A stretch of 64,000 bases of DNA from Pleodorina starrii (GCA_030267565.1 BRXU01000005.1:281001-345000), one strand, 5' to 3'. Shown: positions 1-13,300, counted from the first letter of the stretch. Notes: generated by a model from the sequence alone, not told the origin. Program-made: numbers and translations.

Positions 1-292
1 GCGACCTTTGATGGGGTGTGGCCTGTGATGCGGCCTGATGTGACGTGTGCGTGTGACTGCCCAAGGTGCCGCCCCCTTCCCTTACGGGTGTGTGGGGTTA
101 TGCTGGGCTGCTTCAGCCTCCACCCCTCCATCTCCACCTCAACCTCAACCGCCGCAAACTGCTTCTCTTAGGGTACCTCCGCAGCTGCCTCCTGCTCCTG
201 CTCCAGCTTCCAACCTCGCCCTCGTCTTCGCCCTGCTATTGATGACCCCGCCCCCTGCCCCCCTGCCCCCGCCCCCCCCCCTTCGGTCCCAG
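1..292 (+). other. Intron sequence of the exostosin-like gene
   Basis: No exon is recognisable here. The stretch is C-rich, with a polypyrimidine run ending in the AG acceptor at 291-292. I take it as the 3' part of an intron whose donor lies outside the window. Confidence 0.5.
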
Positions 293-3200
293 CCTGGCAC
301 CGCTACTCGAACGCGGCGCACTTGTGGCTGAAGGCGCTCCGCTGGATTCAGTCCAACTTTCCGTTTTGGGAGCGGAGGGGCGGTCGGGACCACATTTGGG
401 TGACCAACCACGACGAGGGGGCGTGCTACATGCCCACGGGTGGGGTGGGGCGGGGCGGGGTGGCTCGGGTTGTGTGGGGGCTGACGTTCCGTGAGTTCGG
501 CATTCGGGGCTGTGTGCGTGCGTGCGTGTGTGTGTTGAGCTAGCGAGCTGCCCTCCCTCCTACCCCTATTTTGTGTTTATGAACTATTCACCTCACCTCA
601 CCTCCCCCGCCTCGATTTCGCCCCCGCTGTGGCCCTCTCCCGCTCTCCTCTGCCCCTCACCCCTCACCCCTCACCGACCCCCTCACCCCTCACCTCTCAT
701 CTCCCACCTCACCCGCCACCTCTCTCCAGAGATCTACCGCCACAGCATCATGCTCACACACTGGGGCCGCATGGATCTCAACCACACCTCCAACACCGCC
801 TACGGACCCGATAACTACTCCGCCGGCATCCAGTGGCGGGGGGTGCTGGGGGGGCAGGACGTCAAGCAGCTGTACGAGGGACACCCCTGCTACGACCCAA
901 ACAAGGTGCGTGGCGGCATGCATGCAGGCATGTGTGTGTGTGTCTGCATGCATGAAAGTGTGCCAGGGTTAGCCAGGGGCAGCCAGCTGGAGGTAATCGA
1001 GGGCGTGTCGATGTGGGTTGAAGCTCCCGGCCAGAAGGAGAGACGCTCCAGCCAACCGAAGAGACGGACCGCGAGTCCCCTCCCCTCCCCTCCCCTCCCC
1101 GCGCTTTACCGGCCCCCCTCCTCCCCTCCTCCCCTCCTCCCCCTCCCCCTTCTGCCCTCCATCCCCTAGGACCTGGTGATCCCCGGCTTCAAGCCCCCCG
1201 AGCACTTCAGTCAGTCGGCCCTGCTGGGCAACTGGCCCTGGCAGCGGGACATACTGATGTACCTGAGGGGGGATGTGGGCAAGCACCGACTGCCCAATTA
1301 CAGCAGGGGAATACGGCAAAAGCTGTACAGGTGGGGGCGGGGGTGGGGGTGAGAGGTGGGGGGGTTCGCCATTGGCCGCAGCACCACCACCATAACGACC
1401 ACCACCACCACCACCAACGACCATCACTACCAACGACCACCACCACCACCACCACTACCAACGACCACCACAACCACAACCACCACCGTGCATCGACGGG
1501 CGGTGGAGGTGGGGGTTCGGGGGGTACGTACTGCGGACCGCTGCCAAGGAAGCGTCTTTCACTATCTCCCCTCCCTGGTCCCCTCCCCACTGCAATGGTC
1601 CCGCACCACCACTGAACCGCATGTCGCTCCCACATCTCACCCCTGAGCCCTGACCTCCCCTCCCCGCCCCTGACCTCCCCTGACCTCCCCTCCCCTCCCC
1701 CGGCACTGCACGCCGGTGCATGCATGCATGCATCATGGGACATGTATGTATGCATGCACCGGCATGCATGCAGGCTGGCTGCGGATCACGACTGGGCTGG
1801 CAAGTACCGCATGTTTGTGGGGGAGAAGGGCGAGGTCCAGGGACACTACGGACAGCACCTGGCTCGGTCCGTGTTCTGCCCCGTCGTGCCAGGTGGGCCC
1901 GGGGTGCGGCGGGGCGGTGTGGGCGGGTGGGTGGGTGGGATGGATGGAGGGACGGATGAGCCCTCCCGGGGGTCCGGGCTCCGAAGTGGATGGCGGGCGG
2001 GATGGATGGAGGGAGGGATGGCGGGGGACCGATGCGTGGTTTTCCTTCAGGTGCGGGCGAGTCGAGTCATTGCCGGGTTGGAAACCCTAAAACCCTGACT
2101 CTGTCCCCCACCGCCCCACCCCATCGTCAGGTGATGGCTACTCGATGCGCTTCGAGGACGCGGTGCTTCACGGCTGTCTGCCGCTCATCATCATGGATGG
2201 CACCCACACCGTGTTCGAGTCCATTGTCGACATTGACGCCTTTTCACTGCGCATTGCGGAGAAGGCGGTCGACGAGCACCTGCCGCAGCTGCTGCTGGCC
2301 ATAGCGCCTGAACAGGTGGGGGCTGGGGATGGGGATGGGGAGGGTGGTGGTGGTGATGGTGGTGGGTCTGCACCGCCGCATGAGGAGCCCAACTAAAAGT
2401 GTGTAAGGTCGCGCCTCGGAGGTTGGCCCGTGTGGTGTGGTGCGGTGCGGTGCGGTGCGGTTCCACTCAAAGTAAGCATTGCGTTGCGCATCGGATCACA
2501 CCGCAAGAAATAACGCTCACCGCACCTCACCTCACCCTCACCTCCGCCCGGGTGGTGTTGGGCTCCGCTCGTCCGCTGCTGCTGCAGATTGAGCGCATGC
2601 AGCGGCGGCTGGCGCAGGTCTGGCACCGGTGAGTGAGTGAGTGGGTTCACGGAGGTGGCAAGCGCAAAAACGCAGCAGCGCAGCGGCAATCAACGCGAGG
2701 CAGTGGCCGCGGCGGCGGCCGCTGGCGCCGCCGTTGCCGCTGTAACGGCGGCGGCGCCGCGGCCGCTTGGCCTCGCGTGACTGTCTGGTTGGATCCGCCC
2801 CCTGGTGGTGGGCACCGGTTGCGTGGCTGCAGGCCAGCGGTGCATGGTTGGGTTACATCCGTCCCCGGGAGGTGGGGGGATGATGGCCCCATGCCAGTGG
2901 CGCCGAACCTCTCCGCCGTGCTCCTCTGCTCCCCCGCTCCTCCCCCGCTCCCCCGCTACCCGCCAGGTTCGCCTACGGTCACGGCCCCCTGGTGCACTCG
3001 GCGATGCGGGCGGTGGTGCAGCGCAACGAGGAGCTGCGGGGTCACATTGCGTCGGTCAGACCGGAGGAGGACAAGGAGGTGTGTGTGTGTGTGTCTGGGG
3101 GGGTTGGGGGGGTTGCAGGTGTTGGAGGGGAAGGGAGCGGGGGCCCTCCTCGCCCAGGCCGGCCTCTCCCTCCACCGGCTGCCCTTTTGCCCACCCATCA

Positions 3201-3509
3201 GCCTTTCCGCACTCAGAGGAGCAGCTCCGTCCCCACCCGCCCTTTGTCCCCCCGGTTGCACCACCAGGTTCCGTACCCACACGCCGCACCTCACCGCACC
3301 TCGCCCCTGCTGTGCCTCCTCCTCCTCCTTCCGCCCCCCCCCCCCAGATCCCCCCCGAGCACCCCCAGCAGCCGCTGCACGCCTTCCCGGTGCACAACGA
3401 CGCCTTCGCCACAATCCTGCAGTGGCTGCACAGCCGCATCCCCGCCACCCGCGACAAGGAAGGAGGGGCGGACGCGGCAGCGGACAGGCCCGACGGCGAG
3501 GCCCGATAG
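293..3509 (+). CDS. Exostosin-like glycosyltransferase (GT47 family), 3' part
   Basis: Eight exons are readable with continuous phase: 293-439, 730-905, 1170-1330, 1774-1892, 2131-2315, 2588-2628, 2967-3078 and 3348-3509 (TAG). They give 367 residues; the 5' end lies outside the window. The exon at 2131-2315 carries the GT47 signature, a Y-S-x-R-F-E-D-A-V-L-x-G-C-L-P-L-I-I stretch followed by an E-S-I-V-D-I-D-x-F-S-L-R-I segment, which matches the nucleotide-sugar-binding core of exostosins. Upstream exons contain the family's W-x-R-x-G-G-x-D-H-I-W-V-T-x-H-D motif. Family members are Golgi type II membrane enzymes that add sugars to matrix glycoproteins or polysaccharides; in volvocalean algae the likely targets are hydroxyproline-rich wall glycoproteins (inference). 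The signal anchor is not visible because the start is missing. The donor sugar cannot be predicted. Confidence 0.9.
1380..1488. repeat. ACC/CCA trinucleotide microsatellite
   Basis: An imperfect run of ACC triplets interrupted by AACG and ATC units lies in the intron between exons 1170-1330 and 1774-1892 of the exostosin-like gene. It is open in several frames (poly-His or poly-Thr readings), but splice sites place it outside the coding sequence. Confidence 0.85.
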
Positions 3510-4574
3510 AGGCTGCCACCTGGGGGGCGGTTGAGGCTGTGGCTTCGGCTGCGGGCAGGTATCGCAGCTGGAAGCGGCACGTCTTACTGTGACGGCGGCA
3601 GCGGAGGAGAAGCAGGACGCGGGCGGCTGGGGGATGCGGGCGGCTGGGGTCAGAGCGTGCGCTCGTATTGAGCCTTGACCATTCGAATGGGGATGGGACG
3701 CCTGCCCTGCCAGCTCAAGATCCTGCGGCCCTGCAGCCGTTCGCGCGCCTCGACAGCCAGCAGCACCAGCAGCAGCATCGCCGACCTGATGCAGGGCCCC
3801 CCGGGAGCCAACAGGGAGACGGGGAGGGGTTGGGCCGGCAGTTTACCAATGTCTTCGTGACGCGTCCGTTTCGCAAAGAGGAGGAGGTGGCCGGGCGGCG
3901 GTGCACTGCGCCATCACGTCATTGCGCACACGCACTCGGCGGTGGTGTCGGGGGCTGGTATTGGATTGTGTCGTCCAAGTCGTCAATCGTAAAGATGAGG
4001 ATTGTTTTCGGCGTTTGTCGAGCACTGCTGTGACTGATGGGTAGGCAATGTATTATGTGACCTCCCGTGATCTGATGTAATTTGTGATGTGGCTTGATGT
4101 AGGACGTCTTACCAATGATTGCGACCCGCAATTCCACCAGGCGACCTCGGTGACCAACATTGCCGTAAAATAGGGATTTCACGTTCACGATCGACTCGAT
4201 TTAAACTGGGGTTACGCGGACTGAAACCCGGGTTGCTACACCACCACACGCTCCTCAATGCGGCGCAAATGCACCTCGTGTGCGCGAAACCGGCCTCCGA
4301 TACCGTTGGCTGTTCACCACGTCTGGGTGGCACACGCCCCCTGGCCGCTGCCTGGCCGCTTCAGGGCCTCCACGCGCCCTGTCCGCCGTTTTCCGCTGCA
4401 TCGCACTGCCCGCTGGCGCACCGTCTCTACCCACAGAACCACAACCCACTTTCCGTCCGGAGGTTCCGGAGCCCGTTGTGATAACAATGACTGAGATACC
4501 ATGTCATGTAACAGGTCAGGTCATAAGTCAGGTCACCGGTCACAGATCAGGTCAGGTCACAGGTCAGGTCACTG
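3510..4574. other. Exostosin 3' UTR and following intergenic DNA
   Basis: 3510-~4095 is probable 3' UTR. From ~4100 to 4574 I see no gene. A small cluster of AGGTCA(C/G) words at 4510-4575 leads into the minisatellite. Confidence 0.5.
4076..4080 (+). terminator. TGTAA polyadenylation signal of the exostosin-like gene
   Basis: TGTAA is the usual polyadenylation word of Chlamydomonas and Volvox. This copy lies about 570 bases after the stop codon at 3509, a normal 3' UTR length in these algae, so the transcript probably ends near 4095. Confidence 0.55.
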
Positions 4575-5550
4575 TTCAGGTCCGACCCATAGACCGACCC
4601 CTAGGCCGACCCACAGGCCGACCCCTAGGCTGACCCATAGGCCGACCCATAGACCGACCTAAAGGCCGACCTATAGACCGACCCCTGGGCCGACCCCTAG
4701 GCCGAACCCTACGCCGACCCCTAGGCCGACCCATAGACCGACCCCTAGGCCGCCCCATGGGCCGACCCATAGGCCGACCCCTGGGCCGACCCCTAGGCCG
4801 AACCCTACGCCGACCCCTAGGCCGACCCATAGACCGACCCCTAGGCCGCCCCATGGGCCGACCCATAGGCCGACCCATAGGCCGACCCACAGGCCGACCC
4901 CTAGGCCGACCCCTTGGCCGACCCCTAGGCCGACCCTAGCCCGACCCCTAGCCCGACCCCTAGGCCGACCCCTAGGCCGACCCCTAGGCCGTGCCCTAGG
5001 CCGACCCATGGGCCGACCCCTAGGCCGACCTCTAGCCCGACCCCTAGGCCGACCCCTAGGCCGACCCCTAGGCCGTGCCCTAGGCCGACCCCTAGGCCGA
5101 CCCCAAGGCCGACCCCTAGGCCGACCCCTAGACCGACCCATAGGCCGACTCACAGGCCGACACAGCCCGACCCCTCGGCCGACCCCTAGGCCGACCCCTA
5201 GGCTAAACCCTCGGCCGACCCCTAGGCCGACCCCTAGGCTAAACCCTAGGCCGTGCCCTAGGCCGACCCATGGGCCGTCCCATAGACCGACCCCTTGGCC
5301 GACCCCTTGGCCGACCCCTAGGCCGACCCCTAGGCTGAACCCTAGGCTGAACCCTAGGCCGTGCCCTAGGCCGACCCATGGGCCGACCCCTAGGCCGACC
5401 CATAGACCGACCCCTTGGCCGACCCCTAGGCCGACCCCTAGTCTGAACCCTAGGCCGTGCCCTAGGCCGACCCATGGGCCGACCCCTAGGCCGACCCATA
5501 GACCGACCCATTGGCCGACCAATAGGCCGTCCCCTAGGCCGACCCCTGTC
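4575..5550. repeat. 12-bp minisatellite (CCGACCCCTAGG family), about 80 units
   Basis: About 975 bases of tandem 12-mers with consensus CCGACCCCTAGG. Variants carry CATAGG, CATGGG, CTTGGC, and CTGAACCC or CCGTGCCC in place of CCGACCCC. There is higher-order structure: a block starting at 4681 recurs 96 bases later at 4777 (8 units), and the CCGTGCCC variant recurs at 5251, 5359 and 5455 (9 and 8 units apart). Because 12 is a multiple of 3, long open frames of Gly-Arg-Pro type run on both strands. They lack splice context and codon conservation, and I do not call them genes. Confidence 0.95.
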
Positions 5551-6496
5551 ATTGCCGTCGAGGGCCCTCCCAGCGAGGCCCCGCTATCGGCCCGGGTAGC
5601 AGCATGTGTGTGCGTGACACCATATGTGGGCGGCGGGTAATACGGTATTAAATAACTCCAACCCCGAACAAATACGGTACCCGAGATACACAAGCCGGCA
5701 GCCGGAGGCCCCAGGCTGTATCTATGTGCTTGGCCGGAACGAGTGTGAGGGCGAGCTCTGCAAAGCCGACCACAGACGCAGCAAGCCCATCAGGGTTCTT
5801 ACAGGGGACAGCGCGTGTCGTTGTGCTGATGCCGCGGGGGCGGCCACTCACACACACACGAGAGAGGGCGGCTCATACCGCATTCATCACCGCTGCACAC
5901 TGAACGACCGGAGCCAGCGCCAAGATCCCAACCATGCACTTGATTACATCGACACGTGCAGAGGTGGTGGCGTCACTGTCCTAACTGCAACGGCGCATGA
6001 CGCCTCACGTAGGAGGAAGTCGCCACAACTGCAACAGCCTGACTCCAACAGCCCGTTGAGCTCGAGGGGCCACTCAACGCTCACAACCCCATCGATCAGG
6101 CAACCGTTGACACAACCCTATAAATTAGAGAACCGTTGAACCGTTGGCATCAACCAAACAACCAACCAATCTGCTTCCGGCCCAAGTAAACCCTTAAAGG
6201 GTTCCACATTCCGTCTCTCGTGCCTGATCGGTCCGGCTCTCTCCGGCGCCCTGCTCCTTCCCAACGCGCGTCCACTCGCCCACGCACCAACACGCCTCTC
6301 CTCGCTCGATGAGAGTCAAATGTTTGTCATATCGTAATGTACGGCACATCACATCAGTCGGGCCGATGCGCATCGTGCCCTATAACATTACTTGACGCTA
6401 GCTCGCATTGCAACGGACACACGTACTCCCTCTCCCCACCACAACAAAAGCCGGTGCAGCGCAGGCGCGCCGCACCATCCATAATAAGGAAAACCG

Positions 6497-6533
<37 letters not shown>

Positions 6534-7340
6534 CAGGCACTCATCCACCCGCCAGTTCGCAGTAACAGCTAGCTGCACTCTTTCCCCCCTGTGGCCCAAT
6601 TCGAGCCGGCTAAGCCCGGCATGTGTTGTCGAGTCGAGTCGGCAATAATAAATGCGTAGTCGGGTCCGTGGCTCCGTGGGTGAGAGTTGGGTTGGCGATT
6701 GCCGCTCCAGTCGCTAATCCCGGAGGGCGCACGGAGCCTGCGCGGCATGCTGCTGTTGTCTTTAGCGATGGCCGCCCCCCCTGCCCTGGCCGCTACGACT
6801 GCCGCGGCCGCGACTACCGGTAGGCTGCGTCGTAACAACCCGTATGCTTACGGCACTTCGATTCGTGGAGAGGGTCAACCACATGGCCCCAAGCTCTGAC
6901 GAGCAAGCTCCGACGGGCACGCGGCAAGCAGCTCCCCTCCCCTCCCCCAAACCCCTCTCACCATTCGAGGCACCCGCGCCGTGCAACGCATGCGCAGACC
7001 AGTCAAGGTGTACGACAGGCACAATCGGGAAGCAGGCAGTTGAAGCGCGATACCCCCAACGCTAACCCCCGCCTGAGAAGCTCAACAAAGAGAAACACAA
7101 CAGCCCTCCCCCCGCGCTGCAACACGACACGACACACCCTCCCCCGAGACTTACTCGCCCCAACATGCCCCATCTTCCCGGGGGCCGCTTCCCGGGTCGG
7201 GCCAACCCAAACTCTCCTGGAACCACCGCCCCGTCCGCCCCCCTCGTTGGGAGCTCGATCCGATCTATGAACTGAACTGATCTGGCTGCCTACTAGCCTG
7301 TCGTACAACTAACCCAACTGCAACGTTATTCGGTTGTTGG
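5551..7340. other. Intergenic region between two convergent genes; SAGA-gene 3' side
   Basis: No coding exon is supported. It holds a (CA)n microsatellite and ordinary mixed sequence. The part next to 7341 must contain the 3' UTR of the minus-strand SAGA-type gene. I found no TGTAA (TTACA on the plus strand) in the first several hundred bases; one occurs at 5798-5802. Confidence 0.5.
6500..6531. repeat. (CA)n dinucleotide microsatellite
   Basis: About 16 uninterrupted CA units in the intergenic region downstream of the SAGA-type gene. Confidence 0.95.
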
Positions 7341-10300
7341 TTACGACGATCGCCAGTCGCCGTAGCTGCGGCGGGTGGGGCTCACACCCCTGTCGCCGCC
7401 GCCGGCGTCCCCGCCCGCCCCCAACCGTTGCCGCCAATCGGAGGGCGGTGTCGCACCCGACTTGGACGGACTCCGAGGCGGCGCGGCAGCGCCGCCGCCG
7501 GTGCCGGCGCCGCCGGCTTCTCCCACCCCACTCCCGCCCTTGGTCCGTGAGAAGATGCTCTCAGACGCCGCCGAGCCGTCAGATTTGGAGTCCCCAAAGA
7601 TGCCGCTCCCGCTGCCGCTGCCGCTCCGGTCGCTGGTGCTGGTGGTGCTGTTGCTCCTGCTGCTGCTGCTGCCGGCCGCTGCTTCTGCTTCCGGTGTGGG
7701 TATGGATGTGGATGCGGGTGTGGATGTGGGTGCTTCAAGGAGGCCGCGGGCGCGTCCTTGCGCCGCCGCCTCCGCCGACGGGGCCTGCATGTACTTTGCC
7801 GCCAAGGAGACGATGACGTCCAGATCGCTCTCAGCGGCCTTTGTGTGGCGAGGGGAAGGGAAGGAGGGGAGGGGCGCGGACAACAAAAGGAAAGGGCGGG
7901 CGGGCGGGCGGATGGGCGGAAAGGTGCAGACGAAAGGCACAGTCTGCTTTTAGTCAGGATTGCTGATGTAGTATCGCTACAGTGTGAGGGTAAGTAGGCT
8001 TCTGGGCCCCTTTCTTAGTTTTTTTCATTGTTGCGATGCTGCGAATTTTGTAATGCCAGCTGATGAAGTACAGAGGCGCAGCATGGAAAAGGTAGCTCCA
8101 CGGGGTTGGACATGCGAGATCGTCCCTTCGTCGTACTGTGCCGTACCCGGAGCTCTTCGATAAGACGCTCCTGGGCCGCCGCCGCCGCCATGCCGCCACG
8201 CTTTATCAGCAGCAGGCTCTGTCGTACCGCCCGGAGCGCGTTGCGGCCCGACGTGGTTTTGGAGCTGCAGATTGGAACACGCCGAGGGTCAGGGCGACGG
8301 AGCGAAAAGAGGGTTTTTAGGGTATTTTAGGGTTAAGATGAAAGATGAACGAGTTGAAAGAGGAACGCAAACGCAGCGCCCCCCGGCAGCAACATCTAAT
8401 CTCGTTCGACACAAGCAGCAAAATCAATTCCGACGTTTTTTCCGAGGCTTTCTTTTTCGACACCGCACACCGCAAGGCGCACAGAGGTGTGGAGCGGGGT
8501 AGCGCTGCGACCTAAACAACCCTGTGTCGTACCCGTATTCCTTGGCCATTGCCACCATGCGCTGCTCGTACTCCACTCGCACGCCGCCGCCGCCGCCGCC
8601 CGCCTGTCGGGAGGCGGCCTCCGAGGCAGACGTGACCTGCGCGCTCAGCTGCGTCACCATCTGGGTGGCGCGCGCCAGCCGCTCCTGAAGCTCCGAAACC
8701 TGCCGCCAAGAACAGCACATTCATGACATTCACGAATCCAGTGAGGTTTTGCTGCTGCCGATGTTGAAATCCAGTATGTCGCACACACACACGCACACAC
8801 GCACGGCCGCACGCACACACACAGAAACGGTCGCACACACGCACGCACAGACGGACGCACCTGCGCCAGCCGTACTGCCTCCGACTGCTTCAGCTGCATT
8901 CTGAGGTCGGTGATCTCCGCAGCGCTGGCCCCCTTGCCGCTGGCGGTCGCCTGCAGTGGGGTTTTAGGGTGGTAGGGTTTTAGGGTTTCAAAGGCTTTAG
9001 GGCGCAAGGGCAATGATGGGGCGGACGAGATGACTAAGGGTAGATGGGGACGCGCGCGCCAGGGGTGGCAGCTGCGGACACACACGATATACCCTTTCCC
9101 CCGGTAATAACAACAACACACATCTTTACGAAGATTGCCGTTGACACACATGCGGGAAAGACGGACGGACGCACGCTCAGGCGCACCCCCGCACATCCCC
9201 GCTCCTCCTCCTCCTCCTCCCTCCCTCCCCTCCCTCCCTCCCTCCCTCCCTCCCTCCCTCCCCCCTCCCCCACCTGCTTGACCTCCCTCAGGAGCGCCTC
9301 CCGCTGCGCCTCCGCCGCCTCCGTGTCTCTCCGCCGAGCCACCTGCTCGTCCGCCAGCTGAGTCATCAACCGCTCAGACCGGCTCTCGGAACGCTGCGAC
9401 AACATCGGAACACCAACACCGAAGAGCTCGAAGAGGGAAAGTAAAGGGCGGCGGGAAGAGCCCGACCAGGCGACGGCCGCGCACGCGCGGCCACGCGCGG
9501 GCACCCAGCCACCTCGCTCGCCCACATCCCCAAGCCCTAAAACCCTAAAACCCTAAAACCCTAAAACCTCACCCCTCCCGAACCCTCCCCATCCAGCCGG
9601 ACGTCCAACACCGCAGACACGGGCATGGACATGGACAGAAACACGACCACGTCACTCCCGCACCCAAAGCACACACACACACACACTCGCCGGCCCCCGC
9701 CCCCCGCACCCCCATCCCTCCGCCCCCCGCCCCCTCCCCTCCCCCCCCCCCACCTTGAGTGCCTCCTGAAGCTGCGACACTTTGGAACTGAGCGCCTCCA
9801 CATCCGCACCCCGCCGCCCGCCGTCAGACGCCGTTCGCTGCCGCTCCTGGGAGGGGGGCGGGGTGGGGTGAGGTGGGTGGGAGTTGCCAACCGGGGTTGG
9901 GTGGGAAGCGGCAGGGGCGGATTGAGGCGCGCGGACTGAGGGCTTCGTGCTGCCGCGCGGATACGGTAGCTACATGCAACGTGTAATCCGCACATCCCGC
10001 CGCAAGTCACGTGCTAACTTCACCCTCCCTCACCCTCTCGCACCCCCTCGCCCCTTCCCCCCTTCCTCCCCTCCTTTCTGTTCGTCTTCCTCGCCCCTTG
10101 GCCCTTGCCGCCCCTCTTCCAGCACCCCCGGCCCCCGCCCCCGCCCCCCACCCACCTCCACCCGCCCCTGTCCCCCCCCACCTGCAGCAGGGTGTTGTAT
10201 CGCTCCATGAGCCCCGCCAGATCGGTGTTGAGGTCGGAGATGGTCTCCCGGTATCGCACCACCGCCTCACTCAGTTCGCTGATGTCGGCCAGGTAGGCCT

Positions 10301-13300
10301 CCTCGGCAGACATCCACCGGGCGCTCTGATCGGGAGGGCAGAAGGGGGAGAGGGAGGGAGGGGGAGGGAGGGGGGTCATTGAAGTGGGAAGAGGAGGAGG
10401 GCAGCTTCGGCATCTGAAGGGGAGAGAGATGTTGTGTTGTGTTGTGTTGAGGAAACGGTGCAACAAAAGGCTTCCAACACAACAGCGGTGGAGAGGACCC
10501 CTTACATGACTCGTAGACGAGCGGCGTGACGTGCCGCCCGCCCGCAGGCCCTCGCGCGCGTGCCCTCCCTCTGTTGCTGGGTCCCCGCCACCCCTCCACC
10601 GCTGCATGCGTTCGTCCTCAGTGGGTCGGCTCAGTCGCTTAACCCCGCTGCCGGCCGCTGCCCTCCAGAGGGCTTCGCCCTCCTCCCTGCCGTTACCTGC
10701 TCGCCCGCCTCCCGCTTCGCGTCCTCCGCGGACTTTGACGCCGCCTCCAGCTGCCGCTTGGCCGCCTCGTAATCGGTGGAGAGGGAGGCCAGCTGGGCCT
10801 GTGGGAGCAGGGGAAGGATGCGGGGGGTTGCGGCACACCTTGGGGGTTTTAGGGTTTCAGGGTTGTTTTAGGGTTCGACCATGGTACACATTATATCGTA
10901 TACAACACACGGCAGCGCCGTGCGTCGAGTTGGGTCCTGGGGGTTAGGGCCCGGGAGTTAGCGAACCTCATTGGGTTTGCACGGTCCGAATACGGTAACA
11001 AAAGCACGAACGCCCCGACCGACCTGCGCCTGGTCGTACGACGATCGTACGGCAGTGAGTTCCTCCTTTGCCTCGTCGTACTGCTCCATGAGGGAGGACA
11101 GCTCCGCATTCAGGTCGTCGATAAGGCCCAGGCGGGACTCGATACCCGACAGAGCAGCCACCTGGGAGTCGCGGTCGGAGAGCTGGGTGGGCGCGGGGGG
11201 TTGGGGGGGGGGGGGTGGAAGGGGTTGGAGGGTTAGGGGGTGGGGGTGGGCAGCAGCACGGGAGGCGGCTGCGCTGCGCTGCTCGGAATGACAGGCTGGG
11301 TCACCAAGCGCGAGCAAGGGCCCAGGAACCGGCAGAGGACAGACACGTCGGCGTTTAGGACCGCCCGCAAACCTTAACGCACAAACACACGCTTCCCCTC
11401 CCCCTGCCTTAATCCGCACCCTCCCCCCGCTAAACCGCAACCGGGTCGCCTCCGTCCGACCTCCTTTCTCCGTTTCCGCCGCGCTTCCCTTTCTTCGCCC
11501 CGCCCTCGGCCCTCCCCCCTTTCTCTTCCCTTTCCTTTCCTTCCCTCTCCTTCCCCTCCCCTCCCTTCCAGCCCCTCCAGTGTCACCGCCCAGTCAGTCA
11601 CCTCAGTCAGTCACTCACCTGCTGCTGCGCGTCTTCCAATTGGTTGCGCAGTTCGCCCACCTCCGCCCGGGCGGCAGCCAGAGCCTGCTCCGTGCGACCC
11701 ACCTGATTGGGGGGGGGGGGAGGAAGGAGGAAGGATGAGGGAGGCAGGGGAGGGAACGAGGAGAGAGAGGTGGAGGGAGAGGAAGGATGAGGGGGAGTTT
11801 GAAGAGTGAATTTGCAAAATGGAAACAAGAAGTTCTGCGGACGTTGTAGTCTGAAGGTCGACTGGATGACTGTCAAGCCTCCCGCAGATAAAACTGCTAC
11901 CGGACCGGATGAGGGGGAGTGGAGGGAGGGGAGGGAACGAGGAGGGAGAGGTGGAGGGAGGCAGGGGGGGCTGGCGGGAGCGTGAGCAGTGGCGGCAGTG
12001 ACACGGAGATGCCATCCATACGGGCAGATCCCTCCTTCCCTTCCGAAGAAAGGGAGGAAGGCGGGGATTCGACGAGGTTGGGAGAGACGGGTGTGTGCGC
12101 CCCGTGGCCCCCTCCATCCCCGCCCTCCACCCCCCTTCACTCCCACCTCCCACCCTCCACCCCGCCCCCTACCTGCTGCGACAGCTCCCGCTCCCTCTCC
12201 TGCGCCTTCCGCAGCGCCGCCTCCCGCTCCGCCAACTGCGACTGCAACCGCTCCGTGTCGGCACGAGAGGACCTGCAGCGGGGCCCAGCGGGGCGGACAC
12301 ACACCAGGGGGGGGGGAGGTTATCCAGGTGTAAGGCCGAAAGGGGGGGTTCAGGGAGTGATATGCTCCTTTATAAAATAATGAGTCACTGCGGAAGGGGG
12401 AGGGGGTACAGGAGAGCCGACCAGTTTTGCAAGCTGACAGACACACACAGACACACATGCATGCTTAAGGAACACTGAACACTGAACACCGAAATACTCA
12501 TCAGAGGACCATTGGCACCACCACCACCACCCCCTATCTCGGTCCTTGCAGTCCTGTGTTGTAAGGACTGAGATGGGTGTGCTGGTGCCAGTCTTGTGTT
12601 CTAAGGAAACCAGCCCCCCGTATCGAGACCCCCGTATCGACCCCCCCCCCCTCCTCTTACGCGAGCAGCCCCTGCAGCTCCGCCTCCTTGGCCGCCCCCG
12701 CCTGCTGCAACGCACTCAGCTGCACCCGCGCGGCGGATGCAGCCGCCCGGGTCTCCTCCAGATCCCGGGCCGCCCGGGACTGAGCCTCTGCCAACGAGGA
12801 AGCCTCCTCCTGGGAGGCGGCAACCTGAGGCGGGGAGGGGGAGGGGGGGGGACGGAGGCAGCAGACGCAGGGGCGTGTTTCCCTACAACACAGGGCTGCA
12901 AGGATAGATATGGGTGGTGGTGGTGGATGCGGGGCGGCCGAGCTTCGTGGGGCAACTGCTGCAGGTGGGGCGGTGGGTGGCTGTGTGTGCGTGTATGTGT
13001 ATGTGTATGTCTATGTGTAGGTATGTACGTGTGTGTGCGCTTTTTACGCAACAGTGAGCGTGTTTCCTTAGGGTTTTTTAGGTCTCCTTTTTTCCAAGGG
13101 CCGTGAGTACAAATGGTTTGTTGAAGTACGCATACCTCTTCCAACCACCGCATCCCCCCGCCCTCGGCTCCCGCTGCCTCTCCTCGCGCCGAACATTTCC
13201 CCTCGGTCCCCGCCTCCGTCCCCTGTCTCGCCCGCCCACGCACACCCCCCACCCCCCACCCCCACCCACCTGCTCCCGCAGCTTCGCCTCCGCCACGGTA

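Noticed and set aside
4671..5693. Long Gly/Arg/Pro-repeat open frames on both strands in the minisatellite
   Set aside because: They follow from a 12-base repeat lacking stops. There are no splice sites, start context or homology.
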